This document shows, one piece after another, positions 48,301-55,918 of a stretch of DNA of 64,000 nt. The notes under the pieces were generated by a model. It worked only from the letters and a program-made list of their open reading frames with translations, did no database searches and was not told the DNA's origin. The DNA is from Flavobacteriales bacterium UBA7666. Its GTDB lineage: Bacteria > Bacteroidota > Bacteroidia > Flavobacteriales_D > Crocinitomicaceae. The stretch spans positions 62,001 to 126,000 of the forward strand of contig DLHO01000008.1 in the NCBI GenBank assembly GCA_002483265.1, in the 5' to 3' direction. The stretch's first letter is position 1, and every line of letters begins with the position of its first letter. Made by a program: the position numbers and the translations under genes.

Positions 48301-48476
48301 AATGGAAAAATGGATTAGCATGGATTTTGATAGGAGGTTTGACAAGTTCAATGTTCTTGACTATTATTGTAGTACCAATCATGTATTATGTGGTTGACAG
48401 ATTACAAGTGAAATTTACAAGAAAGAAAATAAACCTCGAAGGAGATGACGAAGCTACCGTTCACGGAGTGATCTAA
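45336..48476 (+). CDS. RND efflux pump permease (HAE1 type), system 2
   Basis: A 1046-residue RND permease with 12 membrane helices. Motifs include LSIKRPSFIIVIFTILIGGGLISYNQL, YPGASPATVETQVAKPLEDALSGLENI, the proton-relay acids in GILVDDSIVVLENIY (helix 4) and the Lys in GLVAKNAILIVDF (helix 10). Its sequence differs clearly from the system 1 pump (for example FSPPILTVTTLYPGAS instead of IAPPTVIVRASYPGAS), so it is a separate pump and not a duplicate. It ends the tetR-tolC-adaptor-pump operon and is followed by a strong terminator. Confidence 0.93.
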   Translation: MTLTELSIKRPSFIIVIFTILIGGGLISYNQLSYELLPDFSPPILTVTTLYPGASPATVETQVAKPLEDALSGLENISEVTTFSMDNASVVMLEFKASADIDVALEDAQRKVNNILNDLPEGTKAPTIAKIEPNASPVLQVSAIAKNMDDREFMELMDKQLLPQIKQTKGVAEVQVIGGEKRAFRVDVDKDKLKMYGLSLAQVNQIVAGANVEFPTGKLKSETEQMTVRLAGKFQTVADLKNLIVYTDGTSSVRLGDVADVTDGSEDVITVSRFNGLNGIGLRIKKQSDANAVDMANLTKQKFKEIEEKYKKEGIKFTVATDTSIPTIESVDAVLHDLELAVLLVAAVMMLFLHSFRNALIVLIAIPASLISTFIAMYMLGYTLNLMTLLAMSLVIGILVDDSIVVLENIYRHLQMGKGRRKAALDGRNEIGFTALAITLVDVVVFSPVVFIEGTISDILRQFSVVVVVSTLMSLLVCFTLTPWLASRLAKEVKLNRKNPFQRFLIWFESIINSFTEGYVKLVAWSLKHKIIMGLGVIAIFFASMASMGLGIVGQEFVAQGDQGKFMIKLKYDKSTTFEENNVTTLEIEQMIIAQKDVIDIVFANVGGPSSGMGAASFGQENRSEITVKMKKDMQKKYPTLNYMNEIRKKIQDKYPGVEVKALNMGMVDSEEAPIEIFLSSDDSDLLMREARRLKTKILSLPGAKDPSISTDEFSPEVRIELNREKMGQLGLPIASVGMQLQNGLTGNDDARFDVKGEEYDIRIMLDKYDRSNVDNINEMTFVTNDGKQVRLSEFAAVSIENGYGQLERKNRISNTTLRSYVLGTAAGTVADSITNYLKKEPLDKNVRMLWGGEVKRQKESMGALGTAMGIGLILVYLIMVALYDNFVYPFVVLFSILVSLIGAILALNLTSSNMGIFTMLGMLMLLGLVAKNAILIVDFTNHLKAEGRSTYNALLESVRERMRPILMTTIAMVVGMIPIATATGSGAEWKNGLAWILIGGLTSSMFLTIIVVPIMYYVVDRLQVKFTRKKINLEGDDEATVHGVI

Positions 48477-48498
48477 TATTAACTAACACAAATGTAGG

Positions 48499-48530
48499 AT
48501 CCGGCAGACTATCACTGCCGGATTTTTTTT
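48499..48530 (+). terminator. Terminator of the tetR efflux operon
   Basis: ATCCGGCA (48499-48506) pairs with TGCCGGAT (48516-48523) around a 9-nt loop, followed by eight T. It lies 22 nt after the pump stop. Confidence 0.9.
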
Positions 48531-48593
48531 ACCCTGAATTTCCGAAACAGATTTGGCAGATTTATATTAATTTCGGTTTGAAGTCTATTTTAA

Positions 48594-49619
48594 ATGAGTA
48601 AGTTATCTTTTTTGTGTCTTTTTCTTGTCTTTGGCGGTCCGACAAGTTTTTCCCAAGAGGGATCAATTCCCCCAATTGATATTTCATTTGATTTAAATAA
48701 GTTAAAAGAATTGGATTTTGGAACAGATTCTCTGAACGGGGATAGGCTCCTTTTTCAGTTGTTTCCTGCACCTATGAATGAAGATGATCCGGAATTGTCT
48801 GATTGGAAAACTTCGGCTTTCTGGAGGTGTTCTTCTTGTATTAGAAGGGAAATGGTGGTTTTTGAGGATGTGGAAGAATCTGAAAGAGAGACTTTGCCGT
48901 TTGATGCAAATTACACTTCATTTACCAACATTCTTTATTACCAATCTGAAAAAGGAAGTTTACGCGCGGTAGCGAGTTTTTCAACTTCTCAAATGAATGA
49001 CGGAACCGGAAGATTTACCCGTGGCCTATTAAGTTTGGCGAATTTTGAAAAGCAAAACGGAAGTTGGAAACTGCTCAATTTTGAACCTTTTGTCAATTTC
49101 CAGGGATCATTTACGCTTGCTTCTCCAGTGGATGAAGTAAAGATCAGCGATACAGGCAAGACATATTTTCTAATTCATGGTGGCGAAGCGAATGGTGTTT
49201 CACCGGAAGAATATTGGCCAATTTACCAGGGATTGTATGTGATTAAGGGAGACAATTTATTCGAATACCTTCATGTTTCTGCGGCGAGTTGTAAAGAGAA
49301 CAATGATCCGGTTGGAAGCATATGGGAGACAGAGATTACTGAGATAGGTGAAAGCCTTTTGGGACTCAATATAACTACTAAAACAAGCGGACTAATCGTT
49401 AAAAAGTATAGTTGGGGCTTGCCGGAAGCACTTCAGTTCATTTCAACAGAAGATTTTGATCAGCTTCCTGATAAGTTTAATTTTACAGCGACCCAAAAAT
49501 TCACCCGTTCGGTTACTGAATTAAGTTTTGAAAAACCGATTATTTCCATTCAATACATGGATTCAAAAGGAATGGTTCACGAACAAGTTGTTGCAACACA
49601 AATCACACGTATTAAATGA
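48594..49619 (+). CDS. Secreted protein of unknown function
   Basis: A 341-residue protein with signal MSKLSFLCLFLVFGGPTSFSQ. The mature part is beta-rich, with CSSC near residue 80 and conserved-looking aromatic stretches (FTNILYYQSEKGSLRAVASFSTS, LYVIKGDNLFEYLHVSAASCKENND). I do not recognise the family. It shares a 4-nt overlap (ATGA) with the next secreted protein, so the two are translated together. Confidence 0.6.
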   Translation: MSKLSFLCLFLVFGGPTSFSQEGSIPPIDISFDLNKLKELDFGTDSLNGDRLLFQLFPAPMNEDDPELSDWKTSAFWRCSSCIRREMVVFEDVEESERETLPFDANYTSFTNILYYQSEKGSLRAVASFSTSQMNDGTGRFTRGLLSLANFEKQNGSWKLLNFEPFVNFQGSFTLASPVDEVKISDTGKTYFLIHGGEANGVSPEEYWPIYQGLYVIKGDNLFEYLHVSAASCKENNDPVGSIWETEITEIGESLLGLNITTKTSGLIVKKYSWGLPEALQFISTEDFDQLPDKFNFTATQKFTRSVTELSFEKPIISIQYMDSKGMVHEQVVATQITRIK

Positions 49620-50509
49620 AATTACTAATTACAAGTTTATTATTGATCTTAGGATTTACCTCGTTAAAGGCACAGCAAGAAACCATGTATGTCGAAGAAA
49701 TTCACATTTCGGATCAGGTCATTCATGGTTTGATTGATGATAAATATCCCATTACAACTTATTTGAAGTTTGAAGAGTATTCCCCAGAGAATTGGCTGAG
49801 TTTTTCAGTTTCCGGATGGTACTACTATGACAATATCAAGAAGAAAATTCCATTGGTTGGAGTTTGTCACAGTGATGGAATCACACTTTATTCATTTGTA
49901 GATAAACTGCGTGTTGACAGTATCAGACACTTAACTTCTACAACTTCCAATCCATGGGAAATTACTGATGAGTTGATTAGTCGCTCTGGATTCTTAGAAA
50001 AATTCGAACTCAATTATTCTGAATATAGTTATCGCGGAACCTGGAAAAATGATAAAAAAGAACTCAAGGTTAGTTTTAATACGAGTAGTATAGATCTGAA
50101 TAAAGTTCATGAATTTTTAGTTATTCCGTTGGCTAAAAAGGAAAAGAAGTACATTGCTTTGGATCAGTTCGGTCCATATTCGTACGGTTATTCCATTTTT
50201 GCAACAGACGCTAAGAATTCTAAAGTATTGATTAAGTATGAGATGAATTCTACAGCTAATCCGAACGGAATGTGCGGTGCAGGAATGGAAATCGGTTACA
50301 TGTTATTGACTTTTGATTTGAGCAGAGAGAAGGTTCTTTTGGATTACCGAACGGAAGATGTAGAGAGTTGTATGGGAGGATTTTGGTCAGAGGTGAAAGA
50401 GGTTCCCGATTCAGGTGGAAAGAAATTGATTTATACTGTAACAGATTCTCAGGAAAAAGTTCGAACAATTACAGTAGACGGAGTAAACTTCACACTCATT
50501 TCCAAATAA
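49616..50509 (+). CDS. Secreted protein of unknown function
   Basis: A 297-residue protein with signal MKLLITSLLLILGFTSLKAQ, again beta-rich, with AANPNGMCGAGMEIGYMLLTF and VESCMGGFWSEV in the C-terminal third; the two cysteines there could pair. It shows faint similarity in style to the protein before it (paired output of the same operon), but I cannot show common descent. It overlaps the upstream gene by 4 nt and the hydrolase gene follows after 3 nt. Confidence 0.58.
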   Translation: MKLLITSLLLILGFTSLKAQQETMYVEEIHISDQVIHGLIDDKYPITTYLKFEEYSPENWLSFSVSGWYYYDNIKKKIPLVGVCHSDGITLYSFVDKLRVDSIRHLTSTTSNPWEITDELISRSGFLEKFELNYSEYSYRGTWKNDKKELKVSFNTSSIDLNKVHEFLVIPLAKKEKKYIALDQFGPYSYGYSIFATDAKNSKVLIKYEMNSTANPNGMCGAGMEIGYMLLTFDLSREKVLLDYRTEDVESCMGGFWSEVKEVPDSGGKKLIYTVTDSQEKVRTITVDGVNFTLISK

Positions 50510-50512
50510 ATC

Positions 50513-51307
50513 ATGAAGCGAAGGAAGAATCGGTTCTATACTGTTTTGGCTGGGATTTTGATTCTGACCATTGTTGGGTTTGCTTCTATGTCTTCAGATT
50601 ATGAAACAGTTTCTACCGAGATTCAGATCGAAAAACACGAAGCATTTGACAGCATTCGAAACCGTTTAATTCCTTATGCTTTATATTCCCCAAAATCGGA
50701 TGAGAATTCCGTGGATTCTATTCGTTTGGTGATTTTCAGTCATGGTTACGGATCCAATTATTCCAGAAACTATCTGAATTATTCTTACCTAACGAAAAGA
50801 TTGGCACGAGCTGGTTTCTGGACTTTGAGTATTCAGCACGAATTACTGGGCGACCCATTAATTCCAAAAGAGGGAATCATGCAAGTTGTGCGCATGCCAT
50901 TTTGGATCCGGGGAGAAGAGAATATTTTGTTTGTACTGAACGATTTTAAGAAGAAATATCCGGATCTTAAAATTAGTTCGATAGACCTAATTGGTCATTC
51001 TAATGGTGGTGACATGAGTGTTTTGACTGCAAAAGACCATCCGGAACTCATTCGGAAAGTCATTACGTTGGATCATTTGAGAATGCCGATTCCGAGTATT
51101 TCACGCCCACAGTTTTCGAGTTTGCGTTCTATAGATAAAACGGCAGATTCGACAGTTATTCCGTCGAAGGAGATTTGTTCTGAGTATGGAATCAAAATCA
51201 TTCAATTGAAGCGAATTACGCATAATGAGATGAATGATGAGGGATCCAGAAAGCAGAAAAAGCAGATTAATCAATACATTCAAAAGATACTGGAAGACAG
51301 GTTTTGA
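50513..51307 (+). CDS. Membrane-anchored alpha/beta hydrolase
   Basis: A 264-residue protein with a single N-terminal membrane anchor (MKRRKNRFYTVLAGILILTIVGFASM) and an alpha/beta-hydrolase core. The oxyanion region is VIFSHGYGSNYS (residue ~76), the nucleophile elbow is LIGHSNGG (Ser at ~165), and the acid and His are probably in TLDHLRMP and ITHNEMND near the end. The substrate is unknown; location on the periplasmic face follows from the anchor. The three-gene unit 48594-51307 looks like one operon. Confidence 0.72.
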   Translation: MKRRKNRFYTVLAGILILTIVGFASMSSDYETVSTEIQIEKHEAFDSIRNRLIPYALYSPKSDENSVDSIRLVIFSHGYGSNYSRNYLNYSYLTKRLARAGFWTLSIQHELLGDPLIPKEGIMQVVRMPFWIRGEENILFVLNDFKKKYPDLKISSIDLIGHSNGGDMSVLTAKDHPELIRKVITLDHLRMPIPSISRPQFSSLRSIDKTADSTVIPSKEICSEYGIKIIQLKRITHNEMNDEGSRKQKKQINQYIQKILEDRF

Positions 51308-51341
51308 ACTCGTAATCCACTTCCAATTTGTCCTATGCGGA

Positions 51342-51359
51342 GATAAGTGTACACTTATC
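51342..51359. other. 18-bp perfect palindrome between convergent genes
   Basis: GATAAGTGT (51342-51350) and ACACTTATC (51351-51359) are exact complements with no spacer, between the hydrolase stop (51307) and the pdxJ stop (51416). The absence of a T-run argues against a simple terminator; a protein-binding site or cruciform is possible. Confidence 0.5.
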
Positions 51360-51415
51360 CTTCTTCTACCAGGGTAATTATTTTTGAGAGCTAATTTTCT
51401 TCGGTTTGAGGAGGT

Positions 51416-52132
51416 TTAATCCCGTAACAAATAATTATACCGCTGAATCGTATTCTCCAATCCCAAATAAATCGAATCCGAGATCAATGCATGACCAATT
51501 GAAACTTCTGCCAACTGTGGAATGTTCTGTTTGAAATAACGCAGGTTATCCTGATTCAAATCGTGTCCGGCATTCAATTCCAAGCCCAATTCCAAAGCGC
51601 GATTTGCTGCAATGACAAAGGGCTCAATTGCTTTTTCCGGGTTTTCTGAGAACTGATCAGCATATGGACCAGTATATAATTCGATTCGATCTGTACCTGT
51701 TTTTATTGCATATTCAATGTTTTGCAGATCCGTATCTACGAAGATGGAAGTGCGAACTCCCCATGATTTAATACGTCGAATTATATCTTGCAATACTTCT
51801 AAGTGTTCTTTTGTATCCCATCCTGCATTGCTGGTTAGTACGTGAGGAGGATCAGGAACCAAAGTTGCCTGTGCAGGCCGAAGCGTTTCGATCATTTCCA
51901 TGAAGCGTTGATCCGGATACCCTTCAATATTGAATTCTGTAGTTACTACTTTGGATAAATCAAGCACATCTTTTCCTGTAATGTGTCGTTCATCAGGTCT
52001 GGGATGAACGGTGATTCCCGCAGCGCCAAATCGCTCACAGTCAATGGCTACCTGAACCACATTGGGTGTGTTTCCTCCGCGTGCATTGCGAATGGTTGCA
52101 ATTTTATTGATGTTTACGCTTAGTTTTGTCAT
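51416..52132 (-). CDS. pdxJ: Pyridoxine 5'-phosphate synthase
   Basis: A 238-residue TIM-barrel enzyme that condenses 1-deoxyxylulose 5-phosphate with 3-amino-1-hydroxyacetone phosphate in the DXP-dependent PLP pathway. Motifs: LSVNINKIATIRNARGG (residues 4-20), GITVHPRPDERHITGKD (catalytic His region, ~40), ATLVPDPPHVLTSNAGWD, and ELNAGHDLNQDN near residue 195 (catalytic His). The length is normal. The gene begins a reverse unit; pdxJ beside NAD kinase-type genes is common in this phylum, here split by a divergent gene. Confidence 0.92.
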   Translation of the reverse strand: MTKLSVNINKIATIRNARGGNTPNVVQVAIDCERFGAAGITVHPRPDERHITGKDVLDLSKVVTTEFNIEGYPDQRFMEMIETLRPAQATLVPDPPHVLTSNAGWDTKEHLEVLQDIIRRIKSWGVRTSIFVDTDLQNIEYAIKTGTDRIELYTGPYADQFSENPEKAIEPFVIAANRALELGLELNAGHDLNQDNLRYFKQNIPQLAEVSIGHALISDSIYLGLENTIQRYNYLLRD

Positions 52133-52266
52133 AACTTTTCCTTTCTTTGAATTGCGAAGATAAAGAGGATTTATCGCTTATGGATGTTAAAGTTCTTGAA
52201 AGTTTCCTTCTTTGATTTTAACGTTTTCTAAGAAAATGTTTTCACTTAAAACCGTATCATAGACTT

Positions 52267-52965
52267 ATGAAAGTAGTTTCAATAATCACTTGCTTAACGC
52301 TGACCATGCTTCTCAGTGGTTGTTTTCTTTTATCTCCTTCAGCAGAGAAAACCAATCGAAAGTATCTGACGAAAGCACCCTATGATGCCATAATCATTCC
52401 TGGTGTTCCATTCGATGGAAAGCATTGGAGTGAAACTATGAGAAATCGGGTGCAATGGGGAGCTTATTTGTATCGGAAAGGATATGCGAAAAATATTATT
52501 TACTCCGGATCTGCTGTATATACAGAATACGAGGAAGCCGCAGTGATGGCTTTGTACGGGGAAGCATTGGGGATTCCGAAGGAACATATTTTTACGGATC
52601 CAAGAGCTGAACATACAACAGAAAATATTTATTATTCTTATCGCGTTGCCAAGAAACATGGATTTCAAAAAATTGCACTAGCTACTGATCCGTTTCAATT
52701 GAATGGAATGCGGAAGTTTATTAAAAAGTTTGATTTTCCGGTAGATCTTTTGCCAATTATTAAGGATACTTTATTAAAACAGGATCTTACAGAACCAACG
52801 ATCAATCCATCTTCGGCAAGGCGCACTAATTTTGTTTCAATTGTAGAAAGACAATCCAAATGGCAACGTTTGCGCGGAACATTCGGACAACACATTTGTT
52901 GGAAAGAAGAAGATTTGAAAACAAAACACTTGCGTAAAAAGTACAGCGATCGCATCGAGCCATAG
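52267..52965 (+). CDS. ElyC/SanA/YdcF-type (DUF218) lipoprotein
   Basis: A 232-residue lipoprotein: signal ends LLSGC (lipidation Cys at ~19), then the DUF218 domain with YDAIIIPGVPFDG (residue ~38), NIIYSGSAVYTEYEEAAVMALYGEALGIPKEHIFTD, and STTENIYYS-like ENI and ATDPFQLNGMRKF. E. coli ElyC and SanA are implicated in envelope integrity and peptidoglycan-linked functions; SanA relates to vancomycin sensitivity. The conserved polar residues are present, but substrate and activity are not known. Confidence 0.78.
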   Translation: MKVVSIITCLTLTMLLSGCFLLSPSAEKTNRKYLTKAPYDAIIIPGVPFDGKHWSETMRNRVQWGAYLYRKGYAKNIIYSGSAVYTEYEEAAVMALYGEALGIPKEHIFTDPRAEHTTENIYYSYRVAKKHGFQKIALATDPFQLNGMRKFIKKFDFPVDLLPIIKDTLLKQDLTEPTINPSSARRTNFVSIVERQSKWQRLRGTFGQHICWKEEDLKTKHLRKKYSDRIEP

Positions 52966-53063
52966 GATCTAAGTGAAGAAGACTTGAAATTGGTGATTTT
53001 GACAGATTAAATTTTCACAAAGTTTTCGCTCATAGCTACCTTTTTACTACTTTGGCGCATAAC

Positions 53064-53726
53064 ATGACAGCAAAAGAAGTAATAACAGACGAGATTCCCC
53101 CATTAATTCATACAGATTCAGGGGAGAAGGCATTGATATGGATGGAAGAGTTCAAGGTTTCCCATCTTCCGGTATTGAAAAACGGCAATTTTGTAGGCTT
53201 AATTTCTGAAAGTGATATTTTGGATAAAAAAGACCTGGAATTGGCTCTGGACGTGCTATTTGACCATCTTCCAAGACCCTATGTTTTCGAAAATGCGCAC
53301 ATTTACGAAGTGTTGGGTAAAATGGCTGAGCACCGAATTTCCGTTTTACCTGTTTTGGATCTGAATGAGCAATATTTAGGCTGTACAAGTGTTCATCAGT
53401 TGATGACCTTAATTGCAAATACGGCAAGTATTAAAGAAGTCGGTGGAATAGTTGTGTTGGAAATGAACCGGATAGATTATTCCTTGGCTCAGATAGCTCA
53501 AATCGTTGAAAGTGAAAATGCAAAGATCCTTTCTTCCTTTATTATGTCTTCCGGAGATACTACGAAAATAGAGGTGACACTTAAAATATCTGAAGTAGAC
53601 TTATCACGCATTATTCGTTCTTTCGAGCGTTATGATATGATTGTTAAGGCAAGTTTTCAGCGATCAACAGACCACGATGATATGCAGTTCAGATACGATG
53701 CATTGATGAATTATTTAAATATCTAA
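53064..53726 (+). CDS. CBS-domain protein
   Basis: A 220-residue protein with two CBS motifs at residues ~5-125 (EVITDEIPPLIHTDSGEKALIWMEEFKVSHLPVLKNGNFVGLISESDIL; FENAHIYEVLGKMAEHRISVLPVLDLNEQYLGCTSVHQLMTLI) and a C-terminal ACT-like part (IVVLEMNRIDYSLAQIAQIVESENAKILSSFI). CBS pairs bind adenine nucleotides and act as energy sensors. I start at the ATG at 53064; a TTG 12 nt upstream is in frame but less likely. NAD kinase begins 1 nt after the stop, so both are translated from one message; regulation of that kinase is inferred. Confidence 0.82.
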   Translation: MTAKEVITDEIPPLIHTDSGEKALIWMEEFKVSHLPVLKNGNFVGLISESDILDKKDLELALDVLFDHLPRPYVFENAHIYEVLGKMAEHRISVLPVLDLNEQYLGCTSVHQLMTLIANTASIKEVGGIVVLEMNRIDYSLAQIAQIVESENAKILSSFIMSSGDTTKIEVTLKISEVDLSRIIRSFERYDMIVKASFQRSTDHDDMQFRYDALMNYLNI

Positions 53727-53727
53727 G

Positions 53728-54606
53728 ATGCTGGTAGCTGTTTATAGTAAGAAGGTTAATAAAGCTACAATTCCGGTTTTTATGCGTTTTGCAGCCGTAA
53801 CTGAACGTTTTGGCTGGAAGATCATTCTTGAAAAAGAATTAAAAGAACAATTGGTTAAGAAGGCCGGAATTTTTATAAATGCAGAGGTGTTTTCAAGTCA
53901 CGAAGATTTCCATCAAGGAATTGATTTGGCTTTTAGTATCGGTGGAGATGGGACGTTTTTGAGGACAGTAGCTTATATCCGCGATTCAGGAGTTCCTATT
54001 CTTGGTATAAATACAGGTAGGCTAGGGTTCTTGGCAAATATCGGAGATGAGTCGTTTGAAGATGCATTGGAATTAGTCCGCCAAAAAAGATATGATTTTC
54101 AAAAAAGATCTTTGCTTCGTGTGGAAACAGAACGCGGAATTTATGGTTCGGATAATGTTGCCATGAACGAAGTAACACTCTTGAAGAAAGATACTTCCTC
54201 CATGATCACAGTGGACACTTTTTTGGATGATAAATACCTGAACTCCTATTGGGCTGATGGTTTGATAGTTGCAACTCCAACTGGTTCTACGGCTTATAAC
54301 TTAAGCTGTGGCGGACCAATTGTGACACCTGGTTGTCAGGTTCATATTATTACGCCAATTGCTCCTCACAATCTGAATGTTCGTCCGGTAGTTGTTCCTG
54401 ATAATATGCCCATTAAGTTAAGAATTGAAGGAAGAGAGCGCAATTACTTGATATCACTGGATGGTAATGCTAAAAGTATCAAACAGAACGAAGAAGTTTT
54501 GATCAGAAAGGCCGAATATATGATTAATGTAATTAAATTAGAGGACACTAATTTCTTGGATACGATTCGCAACAAAATGTCGTGGGGAAAAGACCAGAGA
54601 AACTAA
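53728..54606 (+). CDS. nadK: NAD kinase
   Basis: A 292-residue NAD(H) kinase supplying NADP. The GGDGTFLRT motif (residue ~74, catalytic Asp), GINTGRLGFLAN, NEVTLLKKDTS and TPTGSTAYNLSCGGPIV are all standard. It reads on directly from the CBS-domain gene (1-nt gap). The gene after it, a LacI regulator, follows after 10 nt and may be cotranscribed, which is an unusual neighbour for nadK. Confidence 0.92.
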   Translation: MLVAVYSKKVNKATIPVFMRFAAVTERFGWKIILEKELKEQLVKKAGIFINAEVFSSHEDFHQGIDLAFSIGGDGTFLRTVAYIRDSGVPILGINTGRLGFLANIGDESFEDALELVRQKRYDFQKRSLLRVETERGIYGSDNVAMNEVTLLKKDTSSMITVDTFLDDKYLNSYWADGLIVATPTGSTAYNLSCGGPIVTPGCQVHIITPIAPHNLNVRPVVVPDNMPIKLRIEGRERNYLISLDGNAKSIKQNEEVLIRKAEYMINVIKLEDTNFLDTIRNKMSWGKDQRN

Positions 54607-54616
54607 CGTTTTAGTA

Positions 54617-55609
54617 ATGAAATCAAAAAGAACATCACTTGCGGATATCGCCGAAAGTTTAAATGTTTCAAAATCTACAGTCTCATTTGTTTTGAATGGT
54701 AAAGGAAAACAATTCAATATCAGTGAAACAACGCAGAAATTAATTTTGGATAAAGCAAAAGAACTAAACTATGTTCCGAACTATTTTGCGAAGGGATTGA
54801 GAGAAGGTAAAACACAGACAATCGGTTTGGTTTTAGCTGATATTTCGAACCCGTTTTATTCCGAATTAAGTAAAGCAATTCAAGAATCTCTTTACGAAAA
54901 AGGATATAGTTTGTTTATCGTTTCTACAAATGATGACAGTACCATGGAATTGAAATTGATTCGAGATTTGATCTTGCGTTCTGTGGATGCCTTGATCATT
55001 GCTCCCTGCAACGGAATTCCGGCGTTAAAACCTGTTTTGGATGAAACACCTATCCCGGTAGTTTGGGTAGATCGAATTGGGGACGAATTTGCTGATTTTG
55101 TTGGAGTTGATAATTACATGGAATCTGCAATGCTCGTTAAAAGATTCTCTGTAAAGCCTAAGAAAGTTGGAATATTACATCCGAAAAGATCCGATGTAAT
55201 GACCATTCAGTTGCGTATTGATGGAACAAAATCGGCATGTGAAAAACAAGCAATTCCTTATGAATTAGCTTCTCTGAGTGAAAATCAGAAAGAAAGTGTA
55301 GATAAAATGAAGCAAATGATCGACGATGGCGTGGATTCATTTGTAGCTTTAAATAATAAGGTAGCACTTCATGCGATCAATGCTTTGAATATTTTGAAAG
55401 TAGAGATTCCGAAAAAAGTGCGCATCATTTCTTTTGATGATTCTGAAGCCTTCTCTTACTTTGCTCCTCCGGTTACAGCTTTGAGTCAACCGGTAAATGG
55501 GATCGGTAAGGAAACAGTTGAAAGGCTCATGGAGCGATTGAAAGAATCGACAGAGAACCGCAAACATCTGATGATGGAATGCTCGTTTATTGAACGGAGT
55601 TCACATTAA
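54617..55609 (+). CDS. LacI-family transcriptional regulator
   Basis: A 330-residue regulator: N-terminal helix-turn-helix (SLADIAESLNVSKSTVSFVLNGKG, residues 6-29) with hinge helix and a periplasmic-binding-protein-like core (TIGLVLADISNPFYSELSKAIQ at ~65; IISFDDSEAFSYFAPPVTALSQP at ~270). The effector is usually a sugar; no sugar-utilisation gene is linked in this window, so its target genes are unknown. It lies 10 nt after nadK, with which it is probably transcribed, and ends in its own terminator. Confidence 0.88.
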   Translation: MKSKRTSLADIAESLNVSKSTVSFVLNGKGKQFNISETTQKLILDKAKELNYVPNYFAKGLREGKTQTIGLVLADISNPFYSELSKAIQESLYEKGYSLFIVSTNDDSTMELKLIRDLILRSVDALIIAPCNGIPALKPVLDETPIPVVWVDRIGDEFADFVGVDNYMESAMLVKRFSVKPKKVGILHPKRSDVMTIQLRIDGTKSACEKQAIPYELASLSENQKESVDKMKQMIDDGVDSFVALNNKVALHAINALNILKVEIPKKVRIISFDDSEAFSYFAPPVTALSQPVNGIGKETVERLMERLKESTENRKHLMMECSFIERSSH

Positions 55610-55615
55610 AAAATT

Positions 55616-55637
55616 ACGAATTACGAATTCGTTTTTT
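55616..55637 (+). terminator. Terminator of the LacI gene
   Basis: ACGAATT (55616-55622) pairs with AATTCGT (55626-55632) with a 3-nt loop, followed by six T and preceded by an A-run. AT-rich stem, so moderate strength. Confidence 0.55.
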
Positions 55638-55715
55638 ATTGAGTAAATAGATAAGAATAGTTTGGTCTATACCTCAAATTTCGATTTAATAAGTTTTCAA
55701 TGATTTTTCTAAGGC

Positions 55716-55735
55716 CACTGTGCGGAGTCGAAGCC
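55716..55735. repeat. GCGGAGTCGAAG repeat, half copy (copy 3)
   Basis: CACTGTGCGGAGTCGAAGCC carries the conserved half CGGAGTCGAAG found in the inverted repeats at 39152-39231 and 41988-42061, without a visible partner arm. The rest of the gap 55638-55918 holds only the terminator at 55737-55764. Confidence 0.6.
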
Positions 55736-55736
55736 A

Positions 55737-55764
55737 CAAAAAAACCGCAGACAAACTCTGCGGT
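55737..55764 (-). terminator. Terminator of the lectin-like T9SS gene
   Basis: On the reverse strand, ACCGCAGA (55764-55757) pairs with TCTGCGGT (55751-55744) with a 5-nt loop and is followed by seven T (55744-55738). It is about 155 nt beyond the stop at 55919. Confidence 0.7.
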
Positions 55765-55918
55765 TCTGTATCGGTAAAAGATGTGTTAGAATTTCTTCTT
55801 TAACAAATATATCCAAGGGGTTAACTACTTCCAAATTAATTTACTAGTTCATTGAATTTATTCGGCAGGTGTTAAAAAAAAAGGGTTGAATACATAGAAA
55901 TAACAGCATGAATGATTT

